Positions 26,008 to 36,713 of a stretch of 64,000 nucleotides of DNA are shown here, in pieces. Location of the stretch: positions 338,001 to 402,000 of the forward strand of contig JAOPHQ010004840.1 in NCBI GenBank assembly GCA_030340625.1. Direction: 5' to 3'. The DNA is from Merluccius polli (lineage: Eukaryota; Chordata; Actinopteri; Gadiformes; Merlucciidae). Under the pieces are notes generated by a model. The model was not told the DNA's origin, ran no database searches, and saw only the letters and a program-made list of their open reading frames with translations. The position numbers and the translations under genes are program-made. Every line of letters starts with the position of its first letter. Within the stretch, counting starts at the first letter, position 1.

Positions 26008-27579
26008 CTGAATGAATCTTTGGCCACCTGCTTGTGTTTTGTTTTGCCTTGTTTAGCTGGACATTCAGCCGTCCTATTCCTCCTTTTCACCCACTGGGCT
26101 CACAGTTAAGTGGGGGCGGACTGAGAAAAAAAAAGCTGAAGCTAATCAGATGATCTGATTTGGATAAATGGGGCCAAGCGAACAACCGCACAGCATGAAA
26201 GAAAAGATTCCCCTCCAGTAAAAATAGCACTCTCTGAAAGGTTGTAAAATGTTTATGATATAGGATTTGGGCCTATATATAGGACAGCATCATGATGGCC
26301 TGTGGGTTGGGGAGGTGACGCGCTGGGCCCCTACACCCAACAGTGGGGCACCTCAGGGGGCTGGTGATATCACCCTAAGGAAGTGCTTTGAATGTAATGT
26401 GGGCAGAGGGATATCCTGGTATCACAATGCACACCGGCAGTATATTCAGAGGTAGGCCATGACGCAACTACTCTGTAGACTCAGAGCTACACAATGCATG
26501 ATGGGATCCCCAATGAATCTTGCTCCATATTTGCTGTGACATTGGTATCTTGATGAAGGGGACAGTGGATCAAAGTGATGGGGATGGGGAATGATGTGCA
26601 TACAATGATGAATGTTGGATGATTGTTGCCCTCACCGGCAGTTGTAGATTTGTTTTTTTGATAAGGGCTCAACGGCGCAATGTAACTTTCCTCTGTTCTT
26701 GTGTATTGTATAGTTTTTCCTCAAAGACTCCGAAACATGCCAGATGGCCAAAACTGGTGTCATACTGCCCCCTGGCGGTCACACAACATTGTACTTTTAC
26801 CTTTCTTTGAGATTGCTACTACAACGTTTCTTTTTAAAATTGTATTTGTTTTAACAAAGCATCCGTTGTAAATCCCAAAATAAAATAACATATAGGCTAT
26901 GCATCTTCATCATCATGTGCAGTGTGTATGTGTCAGAGCATGTCAACATGAGCCTAGAAACACTGATGCTGCTTTTTTTTTTTTTTAACATCGGCCCAAG
27001 ACATTTCACATTTTATATTTAAAAAATAAATAAATAAATAAAAAGATTTTACTGACCTACATGACGTAGAATTACTACATGTATTTGTCTATCTTCTTTG
27101 AGATGTGTTGATGTAGTAGGACATTGGTTGCACCATCTAGATATTAGTGGCCCTTTGTAAGGGCTGCCCATCAGACCTTAATCAGCTGCAACCTGCACCA
27201 GACAGACTGCAGCAGGTAAGCAGTCCTCCACTTTTCATCCTTTATTGGAAGTGAATGCAGAATGTGGTCTAGATGCTGGCCTGACATACATGAAGCTTAA
27301 GCAAACACTGCTTGGTATTGATGTATCTGGCCTGGGCCCAGTTTCCCGAAAGCGTCGTTAGCCTAAGTGGTTCGTTAAGTTCGTCGTACGACCATCAGAC
27401 AGGTTTCACACCGTTTCCCGAAAGCATCGTTGCGTAACGAACATCGTTAAGACGCTCGTAGCTAACGAGAGCTCCAGGGGTACTCGTAGCGCACTACGAG
27501 CGTCGTTAACACATCCAATACCACTGAATGTCCAGCTGGTGACGCTAAAGTTACGATAGGCTATACAGCTTAGTCTATG

Positions 27580-28579
27580 TTATACCATGGTCTGGGTGAA
27601 TACTCGATTCTGATTGGCTGAAGATTATAGAGCGGAGCTCTATAATCATAGACATATATACATAGACGCCTCATAGACTGACGCTGCCCGTTAGAGCTGA
27701 CGTAGCAGCGCGGCCGCCATCTTGGCAGGGGACCCAGTGCGCCCCCAGTGCATTCATTTCTATGGAGGAAGGCGTATCCCCAACTACAATAATAAGCATA
27801 ACTCCCCGAATTTTTACCGGATTTTCACACGGTTTGGTTTGTTACAAATGGCAGAGATTTATTTATGATACAGGACGAATTTTTTTTTTTTTTTTTTTTT
27901 TTTTAAATACTAAGAATTATTGTTCAATCTTACTTGTTAAAGGTAATCCCACGCGATCTGGTGTCAATACTGCGCCGTAAGCTGCACAACATAATGGCAT
28001 AGCTTGCTCTCCCGTTGACTCCTATGCTAGACTAGAGTGAGGACTCCCTACCAATATGGCGGCGACGCTGGGTTACGTTCCATCACGTCATGAGGCGTCT
28101 ATGTATATATGTCTATGTCTATAATCTTATCTTTGATGTACACCTAGGAAAGACGTTGACGCTATGAAGACGCTATGGCCACGTTGCTTGGCAACGCCTG
28201 CATACGGGAGATATGCAATAGTAATAATTAAAGTATTATTAATTGATTAAATATTAACAGAAATGAATGGACGACGCGGAGGCGTGAACCGCGGAGGACG
28301 GTTCTGTTAATGGACACCTCGAAGGGCATTATCCCGCTTATACCATAAATAAATATTTAATCCATTAATAATACTTTAATGTGTTTTAGAGTTAAAATCG
28401 TGAGTTTTTTTTTTTTTTTTTTTACAAGTCGAGCGGACTATTTAATATCTCCCGTATGCAGGCGTTGCCTGCAACGTGGCCATAGCGTCTTCATAGCGTC
28501 AACGTCTTTCGTAGGTGTACTTTTCAACCTACACCCTCCAGCCAATCAGAATCGAGTATTCACCCAGACCACGGTATAA
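27580..28579. mobile_element. Fold-back element (D) with long inverted ends
   Basis: Inverted ends begin TTATACC(A/G)TGGTCTGGG and extend through a CTCGATTCTGATTGGCTG segment; a further stretch (GTACACCTA.GAAAGACGTTGACG and on for about 70 bases) is also inverted. TATG flanks both ends (27576-27579 and 28580-28583), a 4-base target duplication. It lies within element A and carries the MITE at 27647-28117. Confidence 0.7.
27647..28117. mobile_element. MITE family C, copy 1 (hAT-like)
   Basis: A 471-base element with inverted ends CATAGACATATATACATAGA. A perfect 8-base duplication, TCTATAAT, lies at 27639-27646 and 28118-28125. It has no coding capacity. An 8-base duplication fits the hAT superfamily. 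Two further copies lie at 59070-59489 and 59572-60035. Confidence 0.8.
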
Positions 28580-29038
28580 TATGTATTTCAGCACCGTGTC
28601 AGTGGACAGGTACAAGGCTACGATCGATCGTTAGATCTGTGCACGCGCGTTCATGTTAAGAGGAGTTTCGGGAAACGCACGGAAAAAAATAACGATCGTT
28701 CGAAAGATGATTCGTAAGATGGCTCGTAAGATGGATCGTACATCGTTATCGGGAAACTGGGCCCTGGAGCCACTTGGGAAAGCTCAACAGAGGGCAGAGT
28801 GGACTTTTAGTTATTGAAATACCTTCTGAGGGCAGCATTGCATGCCATTGGTTCTCTCGGCCGCCCAATCAGAGACAGCAGGAGGCGGAACATGGATTAT
28901 TTCAAATTTTTATAGGCGGGACTTGGATTACTTGATTTTTTCTCAGGACATCACTTCCCAGGAGATTGTTGCAGTCAAGGTAATGGCATGTTTTATGTTG
29001 AAATATATTATGAAATATCAAGATATTAGTAGTGTGTG

Positions 29039-30471
29039 TAGTGATGGCAAAACGAGGCTTCATGAACCAATGAGGCTTTCCAGCCCAAAGGTTCACCAAA
29101 AGGTTCATTACCCGAAGCCTCATTGAATCGTTCTCTCTGGTGACACCTGCTGTGCAATATGTATATGACAGACTAAATATGTATGACAGACTAAATTAAG
29201 CCTGAGTCAAAGTATCCTGCAATGTCTATAAAATAAACAATTTTTACCACTGCTACTCAATGAATATAAAGCGTTTGTATGGAAATATCATTTTTTTGAG
29301 TGCTGTGACGATCACTCAAAATAAATACATCAATGAATGCAATAGTGGTTATAAAACTGGGAGTGCAAAAGTGCTTATGGAACTGGGAGTGAGGAACAAA
29401 CTGCAACAGAGCAGAATGGGCAAATAAAAGTTATTGGTTTTTATTCAAAGCTTATTCAGCTTTTTCACAGTGTTGGGGTTTAGACGATTTCTTTTCTTTG
29501 AGACAATCTCCCCAGCTTTAGAAAACGCGCAGACAGTTTGGAAGCGGGGATCGAACCGCCGGCCCTACGGTTGGTGGACGACCCCGCTCTGTCCACCCGC
29601 TCTACCTACTGAGCTACTGCCGCCCCAGTATAAGAGCGGATCCTCATGTCTTTCCAGATTAACTTCTCTCAAGTAGCGGTCTACTTCAATTGTTGCATCC
29701 GCTGTTGCACTTGAGCTCTGTCTGCTCTGTCCCAGGAGACAGAGCAGACAGGAGAAGTCCTCCTCTTTCTGGGTGGCTCCATGGTGACAGGCAGAAACCT
29801 ACCTAGCCTACAGGTAGCCTACAGGTAGCCTACACTCTATAATAATAATAATAATATAGATAATAATATAGATAATAATATAGATAACAATATAGACAAT
29901 AATATAGATAGCCAATGTATAGCCTATAGGCCTAAGATTAGGCTATATAATACTAATACTATGCTAATAATATAATATTAATAGATAATTATATAGATTA
30001 TATAGATATGTATAGCCTATAAGCCTATATAATAATAATATATATAATATGTAATACTAACCCTAAACTCAACTAGCCTACTACTAACACTATTCTAGTA
30101 TCTATCTATCTATTCTAACCTAATATAATATAGTCTAATGCAGTATAATACTAATAATAGCTGATATAATCTATGATACAATGACTGAACTTAACCACTA
30201 ACTCTGACACTTATCCAACGCACACTCTATCTGTTCACCAATACCAAACGCCAACTCAAAACCCACAAAGTGCCGCGAGGTTCAAACCCTTTTATGCAGT
30301 AGCGACACTCAAAATGAATCAGTGACGTGTACACTGAATCCGAGGCCTCGTTTGTCATCAGTCACGTGATTTTTACGGAAACGATACAAGCCTCGAATCG
30401 AGGTTTCATCTGGAACGCCCCTTTTTGCTCGACACATGCTCCGACGCCTCGCTTCAAACGTCACATCACTA
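29039..30471. mobile_element. Nonautonomous hAT-like element
   Basis: Ends TAGTGATG and CATCACTA match the hAT YARNG-type terminus. The sequence AGTAGTGTG occurs just outside both ends, giving an imperfect target duplication. Subterminal sequence is rich in GAGGCTTC/CCTCGAATCGAGG motifs. No transposase frame was seen. A tRNA-derived SINE lies inside, and the middle (29840-30180) is AT-rich with repeated ATAATATAGAT. Confidence 0.65.
29541..29628 (-). mobile_element. tRNA-derived SINE head
   Basis: On the - strand it reads GGGGCGGCAGTAGCTCAGTA then GGTAGAGCGG, a good A box, and later GGCGGTTCGATCCCCGC, a good B box, with spacing like a tRNA. This resembles the 5' part of fish tRNA-derived SINEs such as V-SINEs. 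No anticodon arm folds well, so it is not a functional tRNA. Confidence 0.7.
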
Positions 30472-30889
30472 GTAGTGTGTTTGTATTAAACTACTTGTTA
30501 TTTAACTACCGGTAGCTATCTAGACTAACTAATGTGAGTAAGCTAACTTGCAATGCTAGCTAGCTAGCTTACGGCAATGACTCTTTCTAAACATTAGGAG
30601 ATCGTTGCAGATGTAATTGTATGTAAGAAATGCTGCTTGTTTCTATTGAGTCCCTCTTATTTAACTAGCTACTGATGTAACTTGCAACATTAGCTAGCTA
30701 GCTCATAGCAATAACGGGATCATAGCTAATGTTAGCTAGGCTAATCAAAGCTAATGTTATCTCATCTTAGCCTGATGAAATCTGTTCCTCTCATTGCAAC
30801 TGATAATGTTAGGTCTAAGGACATTTTTGCAGCAGTTTTTTTTGCAGCAGTTTACTTTCAGGACATTTTGTCATAGCTACTTGCAACAC

Positions 30890-31927
30890 CATTCATTGGC
30901 TGCTCTTAGGGCAACTTTGCTGCACATATTCTAATACTGCTCTTAGAGCACCTTACAGTATTTCCATACAACATTCATTGGCTGCTCTTAGGACAACTTT
31001 GCTGGATATGTTCTAATGCTGCTCTCAGAGCACCTTACAGTATTTCCATCCAACATTCATTGGCTGCTCTTAGGGCAACTTTGCTGGATATGTTCTAATA
31101 CTGCTCTCAGAGCACCTTACAGTGTTTCCATCTATTCATTGGCTGCTCTTAGGGCAACTTTGCTGCATATATTCTAATGCTGCTCTTAGAGCACCTTACA
31201 GTATTTCCATCCCATTCATTGTCTGCTCTTAGTGCAACTTTGCTGCAAATATTCTAATACTGCTCTTAGAGCACCTTACAGTATTTCCATCCAACATTCA
31301 TTGGCTGCTCTTAGGGCAACTTTGCTGCATATGTTCTAATGCTGCTCTCAGAGCACCTTACAGTTTTCCATCTATTCATTGGCTGCTCTTAGTGCAACTT
31401 TGCTGCAAATATTCTAATACTGCTCTTAGAGCACCGTACAGTATTTCCATTCAACATTCATTGGCTGCTCTTAGGGCAACTTTGCTGCAAATATTCTAAT
31501 ACTGCTCTTAGAGCACCTTACAGTATTTCCATCCAACATTCATTGGCTGCTCTTAGGGCAACTTTGCTGCATATATTCTAATGCTGCTCTTAGAGCACCT
31601 TACAGTATTTCCATCCAACATTCATTGGCTGCTCTTTGGGCAACTTTGCTGCATATCTTCTAATGCTGCTCTCAGAGCACCTTACAGTATTTCCATCCAA
31701 AATGCATTGGCTGCTCTTTGGACAACGTTGCTGCATATGTTCCAATGCTGCTCTCAGAGCACCTTACAGTGTTTCCATCTATTCATTGGCTGCTCTTAGG
31801 GTAACTTTGCTGCATATATTGTAATGCTGCTCTTAGAGCACCTTACAGTATTTCCATCCAACATTCATTGGCTGCTCTTAGGGCAACTTTGCTGCATATA
31901 TTCTAATGCTGCTCTTAGAGCACCTTA
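30890..31927. repeat. ~82-bp satellite array, left part (about 13 units)
   Basis: Tandem units contain CATTCATTGGCTGCTCTTAG, then GGCAACTTTGCTGCATAT, TTCTAATGCTGCTCTTAGAG and CACCTTACAGTATTTCCATC. Units are about 82 bases, with a shorter form of about 77. The GCTGCTCTTAGRGCA motif occurs twice per unit at about 41-base spacing, so the unit is an old dimer. The array is broken by a LINE and continues at 35920. Confidence 0.95.
31914..31927. repeat. Target site duplication, left
   Basis: CTTAGAGCACCTTA, a piece of the satellite unit, is repeated exactly at 35920-35933 on the other side of the LINE. Confidence 0.9.
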
Positions 31928-34900
31928 AACGATAAGCTGGACCCCCGTAAGTCAGAATGCAGCTCTGTCGGTTGAACCCACCCAGCCATCGAAGGAAAAG
32001 AAGGAAAAAGAAAAGGAAAAGGAAAAAGAAAAGGAAAAGAAGGAAAAGGAAAAGGAAAAAGAAAAGGAAAAGGAAAAGAAGAAAACAACCAGAAGTACAA
32101 GCCAATCCAGAGCAAAACAACGACATCAAAGTGGAAATCCAAAGGATATAGAGATGGAAGATAAAACAACCTCACGAAGTCGAAGCTCCTCCCCCAAAAG
32201 TAGGAGTAGGGTGGTTGTTCCATTCTTCCCTCCTTGATGCTTCCTAGCCATATAATACAGTGGAACTGTCGTGGTTTTAAAGTAAATTTTTCGGAACTTC
32301 AGAATTTAGCTGCTATGTTTAACCCGCTTGCCTTTTGTCTTCAAGACACTCACCTATCAGCCAACAAGCCTATGTCTTTGAAAAATTATTCAATGTACAA
32401 TGCATATGGCCCCAACACTCAACGACTATCTGGTGGATCTGCCGTCTTAGTGAGGAATGATATAGTCACACTGTTTTAACTACAAATTTGCAAGCAGTGG
32501 CTGTGCGACTAACTCTCCATAAAGCAATAACCATGTGCTCCGTTTATATTCCACCTGACATGTCAGTTACATTGCAAGACTTGGACAATTTAGTTGAACA
32601 GTTGCCATCCCCGCACATTCTATTAGGTGACTTCAATGCACATAACCCTGTATGGGGTGGAACACATTCTAATGCTAGGGGAAAGACACTAGAGGACTTT
32701 ATCTCAAAAAATGACTTGTGCCTGTGGAATGATGGATCCTCTACTTGCCTACATCCAGGACATGGCACTTACACTGCAATTGATTTATCCATATGCGACC
32801 CCATCTTATTGCTGGATTTCTCCTGGCGAACCTTGGATGACCTTTGTGGGAGTGACCACTTCCCCTTGATGATATCATCTACAGAAGCAGACATTCAATT
32901 AAGAGACCCAAGATGGCAACTTAAAAAAGCAAACTGGCACCTTTTTCAAGACCTCTGTGCTGCTCAACTCAGCCAAATGCCTCAGAACATTGAGAATCCC
33001 GTACAGTTTTTTACATACATTTTAATTGCAATTGCAGACAATACTGTTCCAAAAACCTCAGGAAAGCCATACCAGAGGTCCAATCCATGGTTTGATGAAA
33101 ATTGCAAAAAGGCCATTGCAGCCTGGAAAAAAGCAGAGAGACTGTTTAATAAACATCCAACAACAGAAAATCTCATCAAATTAAAAGTCTGCAGAGCACA
33201 AGCACGTAGAACCACTAATGAAACGAAGACTCAAAGTTGGAGAAAGTGTGTATCAAACATCACAACCAATACATCTACAAAGAAGGTTTGGAATCTGATC
33301 AAAAAGATGCATGGCAAAGGAGGTGGATCACAAGTTCAACATCTTAAATGCCAAGATAACCTTTTAACCACAAAGCAAGAAATAGCAAACCAGCTTGCAC
33401 AGACCTTTGAAAGGAACTCATCAATGGAAAATTGTCGTCCTGATTTTCAAGTCTTATGCACAAAGGAAGAGCGAAAGCAGTTGAATTTCTTGTCTGACAA
33501 CACTGAACCTTACAATCAACCCTTCACAATGGAGGAACTTTTATGTGCTATAAGAAACTCCCACGATACTGCGGTGGGTCCAGATAAAATCCACTATCAA
33601 TTTTTAAAACACTTGCCTTCGGATGTTTTATCTCAGCTTCTGGACATTTTTAACATAATCTGGGAAACGGGAAACATACCTGAATCTTGGCAAAAAGCAT
33701 TGATCATACCCATTCCAAAACCAGGAAAAGACCATACTGATCCCAACAACTATCGCCCAATTGCCTTGACGAGCTGTCTCTGCAAAACCATGGAGAGAAT
33801 GGTGAATAACCGACTTGTCTGGATGCTTGAATCTGAAGGACATTTGAATGACTACCAGTGTGGTTTTAGACGGGGAAGGAGCACAATGGATCACCTAATC
33901 AGATTGGAGTCCTACATACGTGATGGCTTTATTAGAAAAGAACATGTGGTAGCCGTATTTTTTGATCTTGAAAAGGCTTACGACACTAGCTGGAGATATG
34001 GCATTTTAAGGGATCTGTATTGCATGGGCTTCAGAGGACATTTACCCATTTTTATTTCAAAGTTTTTGTCCAATAGACATTTCCAAGTCCAGATAGGAAC
34101 TGCTTTTTCACATGTACACCTACAAGAACTAGGAGTCCCTCAGGGAAGCATTCTCTCTGTTACTCTTTTTAGCATTAAAATCAATAGCATTATAAATGCA
34201 ATTGGCCCAAACATCTTTTGTAGCCTTTACGTTGATGACCTCTGCATTAGTTACAGAGGGAAATATATGGGATTAATTGAAAGACAACTGCAGCTATGCA
34301 TAAACAAGATTAATAGATGGTCGATAGAAAATGGTTTTAAGTTTTCCAAAGCCAAAACTGTATGTACCCATTTTTGCCTACTGCGATCTTTGCATCACGA
34401 TCCTTCACTTTACATAGATGGTGAAGTAATCAAGGTAGTAAAAGAGGTTACATTTCTTGGACTTACTTTGGATAGCAAGCTGACCTTCATTCCACACATG
34501 GAATGCTTGCTTGTGAGGTCCCGCTTGGATTATGGAAGTATTGTTTATGGGTCAGCTAGGAAATCATATATCCAGACATTGAATACTATTCATCACCAAG
34601 GTCTAAGGTTAGTTTTAGGAGCATTTAGGACTTCCCCGGTTCAGAGCCTTTATGTGGAAGCAAATGAACCCTCACTTCAGAATCGCCGCTTGAAACTGTC
34701 GCTTCAATATGCAGTTAAACTTCAAGCATGTAAAGATAACCCAGCCTATTCAACAGTGTTTCAGCCACCGCATCTGCAGTTATATGAGGCTAGACCAAAG
34801 TATATCAGTCCGTTTGGAGTCAGAATAAGACCCTACCTCGAAGAGCTGAACATTAATTTGGACAATGTAACGCAGACTCATTTTTGCCCTATTCCCCCTT

Positions 34901-35919
34901 GGAATTTGAAGCAACCGGTAATTGTGAAGGATTTAAGTCACAAAAAGAAATCAAGAACCCATCCAAATGAGTACCAGCAGCAATATATGGAGGTGCGATG
35001 GCGCTTCCCTTCTCACATTCCCATCTATACTGATGGTTCCAGAATGGAGAACTGTGTGTCATCAGCAATGGTAGTGGGACCGATTTAACGTGGTTTACGC
35101 ATTCCAGGAATGTGCTCTATTTTTACGGCTGAAGCATGTGCTTTATATTTAGCACTTGAGTATATAGAGGAGAACAAACCACTAGAATCCTTAATCTTTA
35201 CAGACTCTAGATCATGTCTCCAGGCATTGGAGTCTTTAAAAGTTGACCATCCAATTATTAATATTCTTGGTAAATTAGATCTCCTGGAAAAACAGAATCT
35301 GAATGTAGTTTTTTGCTGGGTTCCAGGCCATATTGGTCTCAGTGGAAATGAAAAAGCTGACCGTGCTGCTAAGCAGGCCCTCAATGAAGACGTCACTCAA
35401 TGCCAAATCCCTAGCTCAGAGCTGAAACCTATACTAAATTTGTACATCACAGATAAGTGGCAGTCTGAATGGGATGAATACATACATAACAAACTGTATG
35501 AAATCAACCCTTCTTTAAAGAAGAGATTATCTTTTACTTTTAAATCCAGATATGACCAGACAGTTTATACTAGATGCCGTATAGGTCACTCAAGGTTAAC
35601 CCATGGCTTTCTGTTGAGTGGAGAAGAACCCCCATCTTGCCAATTTTGTAAATCGTTCCTCTCAATGAAACATATTTTATTCACCTGCCCAGTTCTTAAA
35701 ACTAAACGTCAGCGTTTTTATAGTCAGGATTCAGTATTTGACGTTTTTAGTAAGGTTCCTTCTTTAAAAGTTTTAGAATTTCTGGCTTGCATAGATTTTA
35801 AAAAGCTTATTTAAGACTTTAAGCTTGTAATTAAACACTGATTTCTACATACCATGTTCTAGCCATCATAGCCTTAGCTGCTGACATGGCTTTAAACTCA
35901 AACAAACAAACAAACAAAA
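31928..35919 (+). mobile_element. I-superfamily LINE (APE, RT, RNase H), 5'-truncated and degenerate
   Basis: This non-LTR retrotransposon was inserted in the satellite array. Its body is bounded by 14-base target duplications and ends in an AAAC-repeat tail. ORF2 order is apurinic endonuclease, reverse transcriptase, RNase H, and a CxxC...H...C motif, which is the arrangement of the I/Nimb group. At 3992 bases it lacks most of ORF1; only a lysine-rich, purine-rich leader (about 31990-32090) precedes ORF2. It carries one frameshift, one in-frame stop and an internal deletion, so it cannot be autonomous. Confidence 0.88.
32234..35814 (+). pseudogene. LINE ORF2 (endonuclease-RT-RNase H), broken
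   Basis: The endonuclease starts IIQWNCRGF, with LQDTHL where LQETHL is usual, and includes LLGDFNAHNPVWGG and SDHFPLMI. The RT includes TAVGPDKIHYQ, PGKDHTDPNNYRPIALTS, FFDLEKAYDT, GVPQGSILS and YVDD (34228-34239). RNase H has IYTDGS, FTAEACAL, FTDSRS and a GNEKADRAA end, so its four acidic sites are visible. Breaks: the frame ends at 32477-32479 and resumes in another frame from about 32480; an in-frame TAA at 35086-35088 separates the first RNase H motif from the rest; and the segment between FIPHMECL and LVRSRLDYGS is shorter than in relatives by roughly 40 residues. All indicate an old copy. Confidence 0.88.
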
Positions 35920-36566
35920 CTTAGAGCACCTTACAGTATTTCCATCCATTCATTGGCTGCTCTTAGTGCAACTTTGCTGCAAATATTCTAATACTGCTCT
36001 TAGAGCACCTTACAGTATTTACATTCAACATTCATTGGCTGCTCTTAGGGCAACTTTGCTGCATATATTCTAATGCTGCTCTTAGAGCACCTTACAGTAT
36101 TTACATTCAACATTCATTGGCTGTTCTTAGGGCAACTTTGCTGCATATATTCTAATGCTGCTCTTAGAGCACCTTACAGTATTTCCATCCATTCATTGGC
36201 CGCTCTTAGGGCAACTTTGCTGCACATATTCTAATACTGCTCTTAGAGCACCTTACAGTATTTCTATACAACATTCATTGGCTGCTCTTAGGGCACATTT
36301 GCTGCATATCTTCTAATGCTGCTCGCAGAGTACCTTACAGTATTTCCATCCATTCATTGGCTGCTCTTAGGGCAACTTTGCTGCACATATTCTAATGCTG
36401 CTCTCAGAGCACCTTACAGTATTTCCATCTAACATTCATTGGCTGCTCTTAGGGCAACTTTGCTGCATATATTCTAATGCTGCTCTCAGAGCACCTTACA
36501 GTATTTCCATCCAACATTCATTGGCTGCTCTTAGGGCAACTTTGCTGCATTATGTTCTAATGCTGC
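35920..36566. repeat. ~82-bp satellite array, right part (about 8 units)
   Basis: It continues the array cut by the LINE, starting with the second copy of the target duplication (35920-35933). It ends abruptly in mid-unit at TGCTGC, about 100 bases before the first AP-2-like exon. Confidence 0.95.
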
Positions 36567-36665
36567 AAAAACGTAGTTCTGTTGACTTATAGTGGATCAT
36601 CATTTTATTTATCAAATTCAAATGTGTCAATTTGCCTTTTTGTCTGTTATGTGCAAATGATGCAG

Positions 36666-36713
36666 TTTCATCAGATGCAGAGGAAGGGGACAAGAAGCCA
36701 TCTGAGAAAATTG
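36666..36713 (+). CDS. AP-2-like gene, exon a
   Basis: An acidic/basic exon encoding SSDAEEGDKKPSEKI, starting with two bases and ending with one base of split codons. The donor is GTATAT. The weakest support is the acceptor (AAATGATGCAG, without a strong pyrimidine tract). Confidence 0.5.

Larger units (their letters stand above)
27332..28766. mobile_element. Nonautonomous PIF/Harbinger-like element (A), with nested insertions
   Basis: The ends GGCCCAGTTTCCCGA and TCGGGAAACTGGGCC are inverted repeats flanked by a 3-base CTG at 27332-27334 and 28764-28766, so the body is 27335-28763. No transposase is present. The Harbinger assignment is inferred: a related left end near 60584 sits beside what looks like the C-terminal end of a Harbinger transposase. 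A 1-kb fold-back element is inserted inside. Confidence 0.65.

Noticed and set aside
29541..29628. A functional tRNA gene on the - strand
   Set aside because: A and B boxes are good, but the anticodon arm and acceptor stem do not pair; it lies within a transposon and fits a SINE.
31957..32151. Lys/Arg-rich ORF before LINE ORF2 as an independent gene
   Set aside because: It is a GAAAAGGAAAAG simple repeat within the LINE leader; at most a remnant of the ORF1 end.
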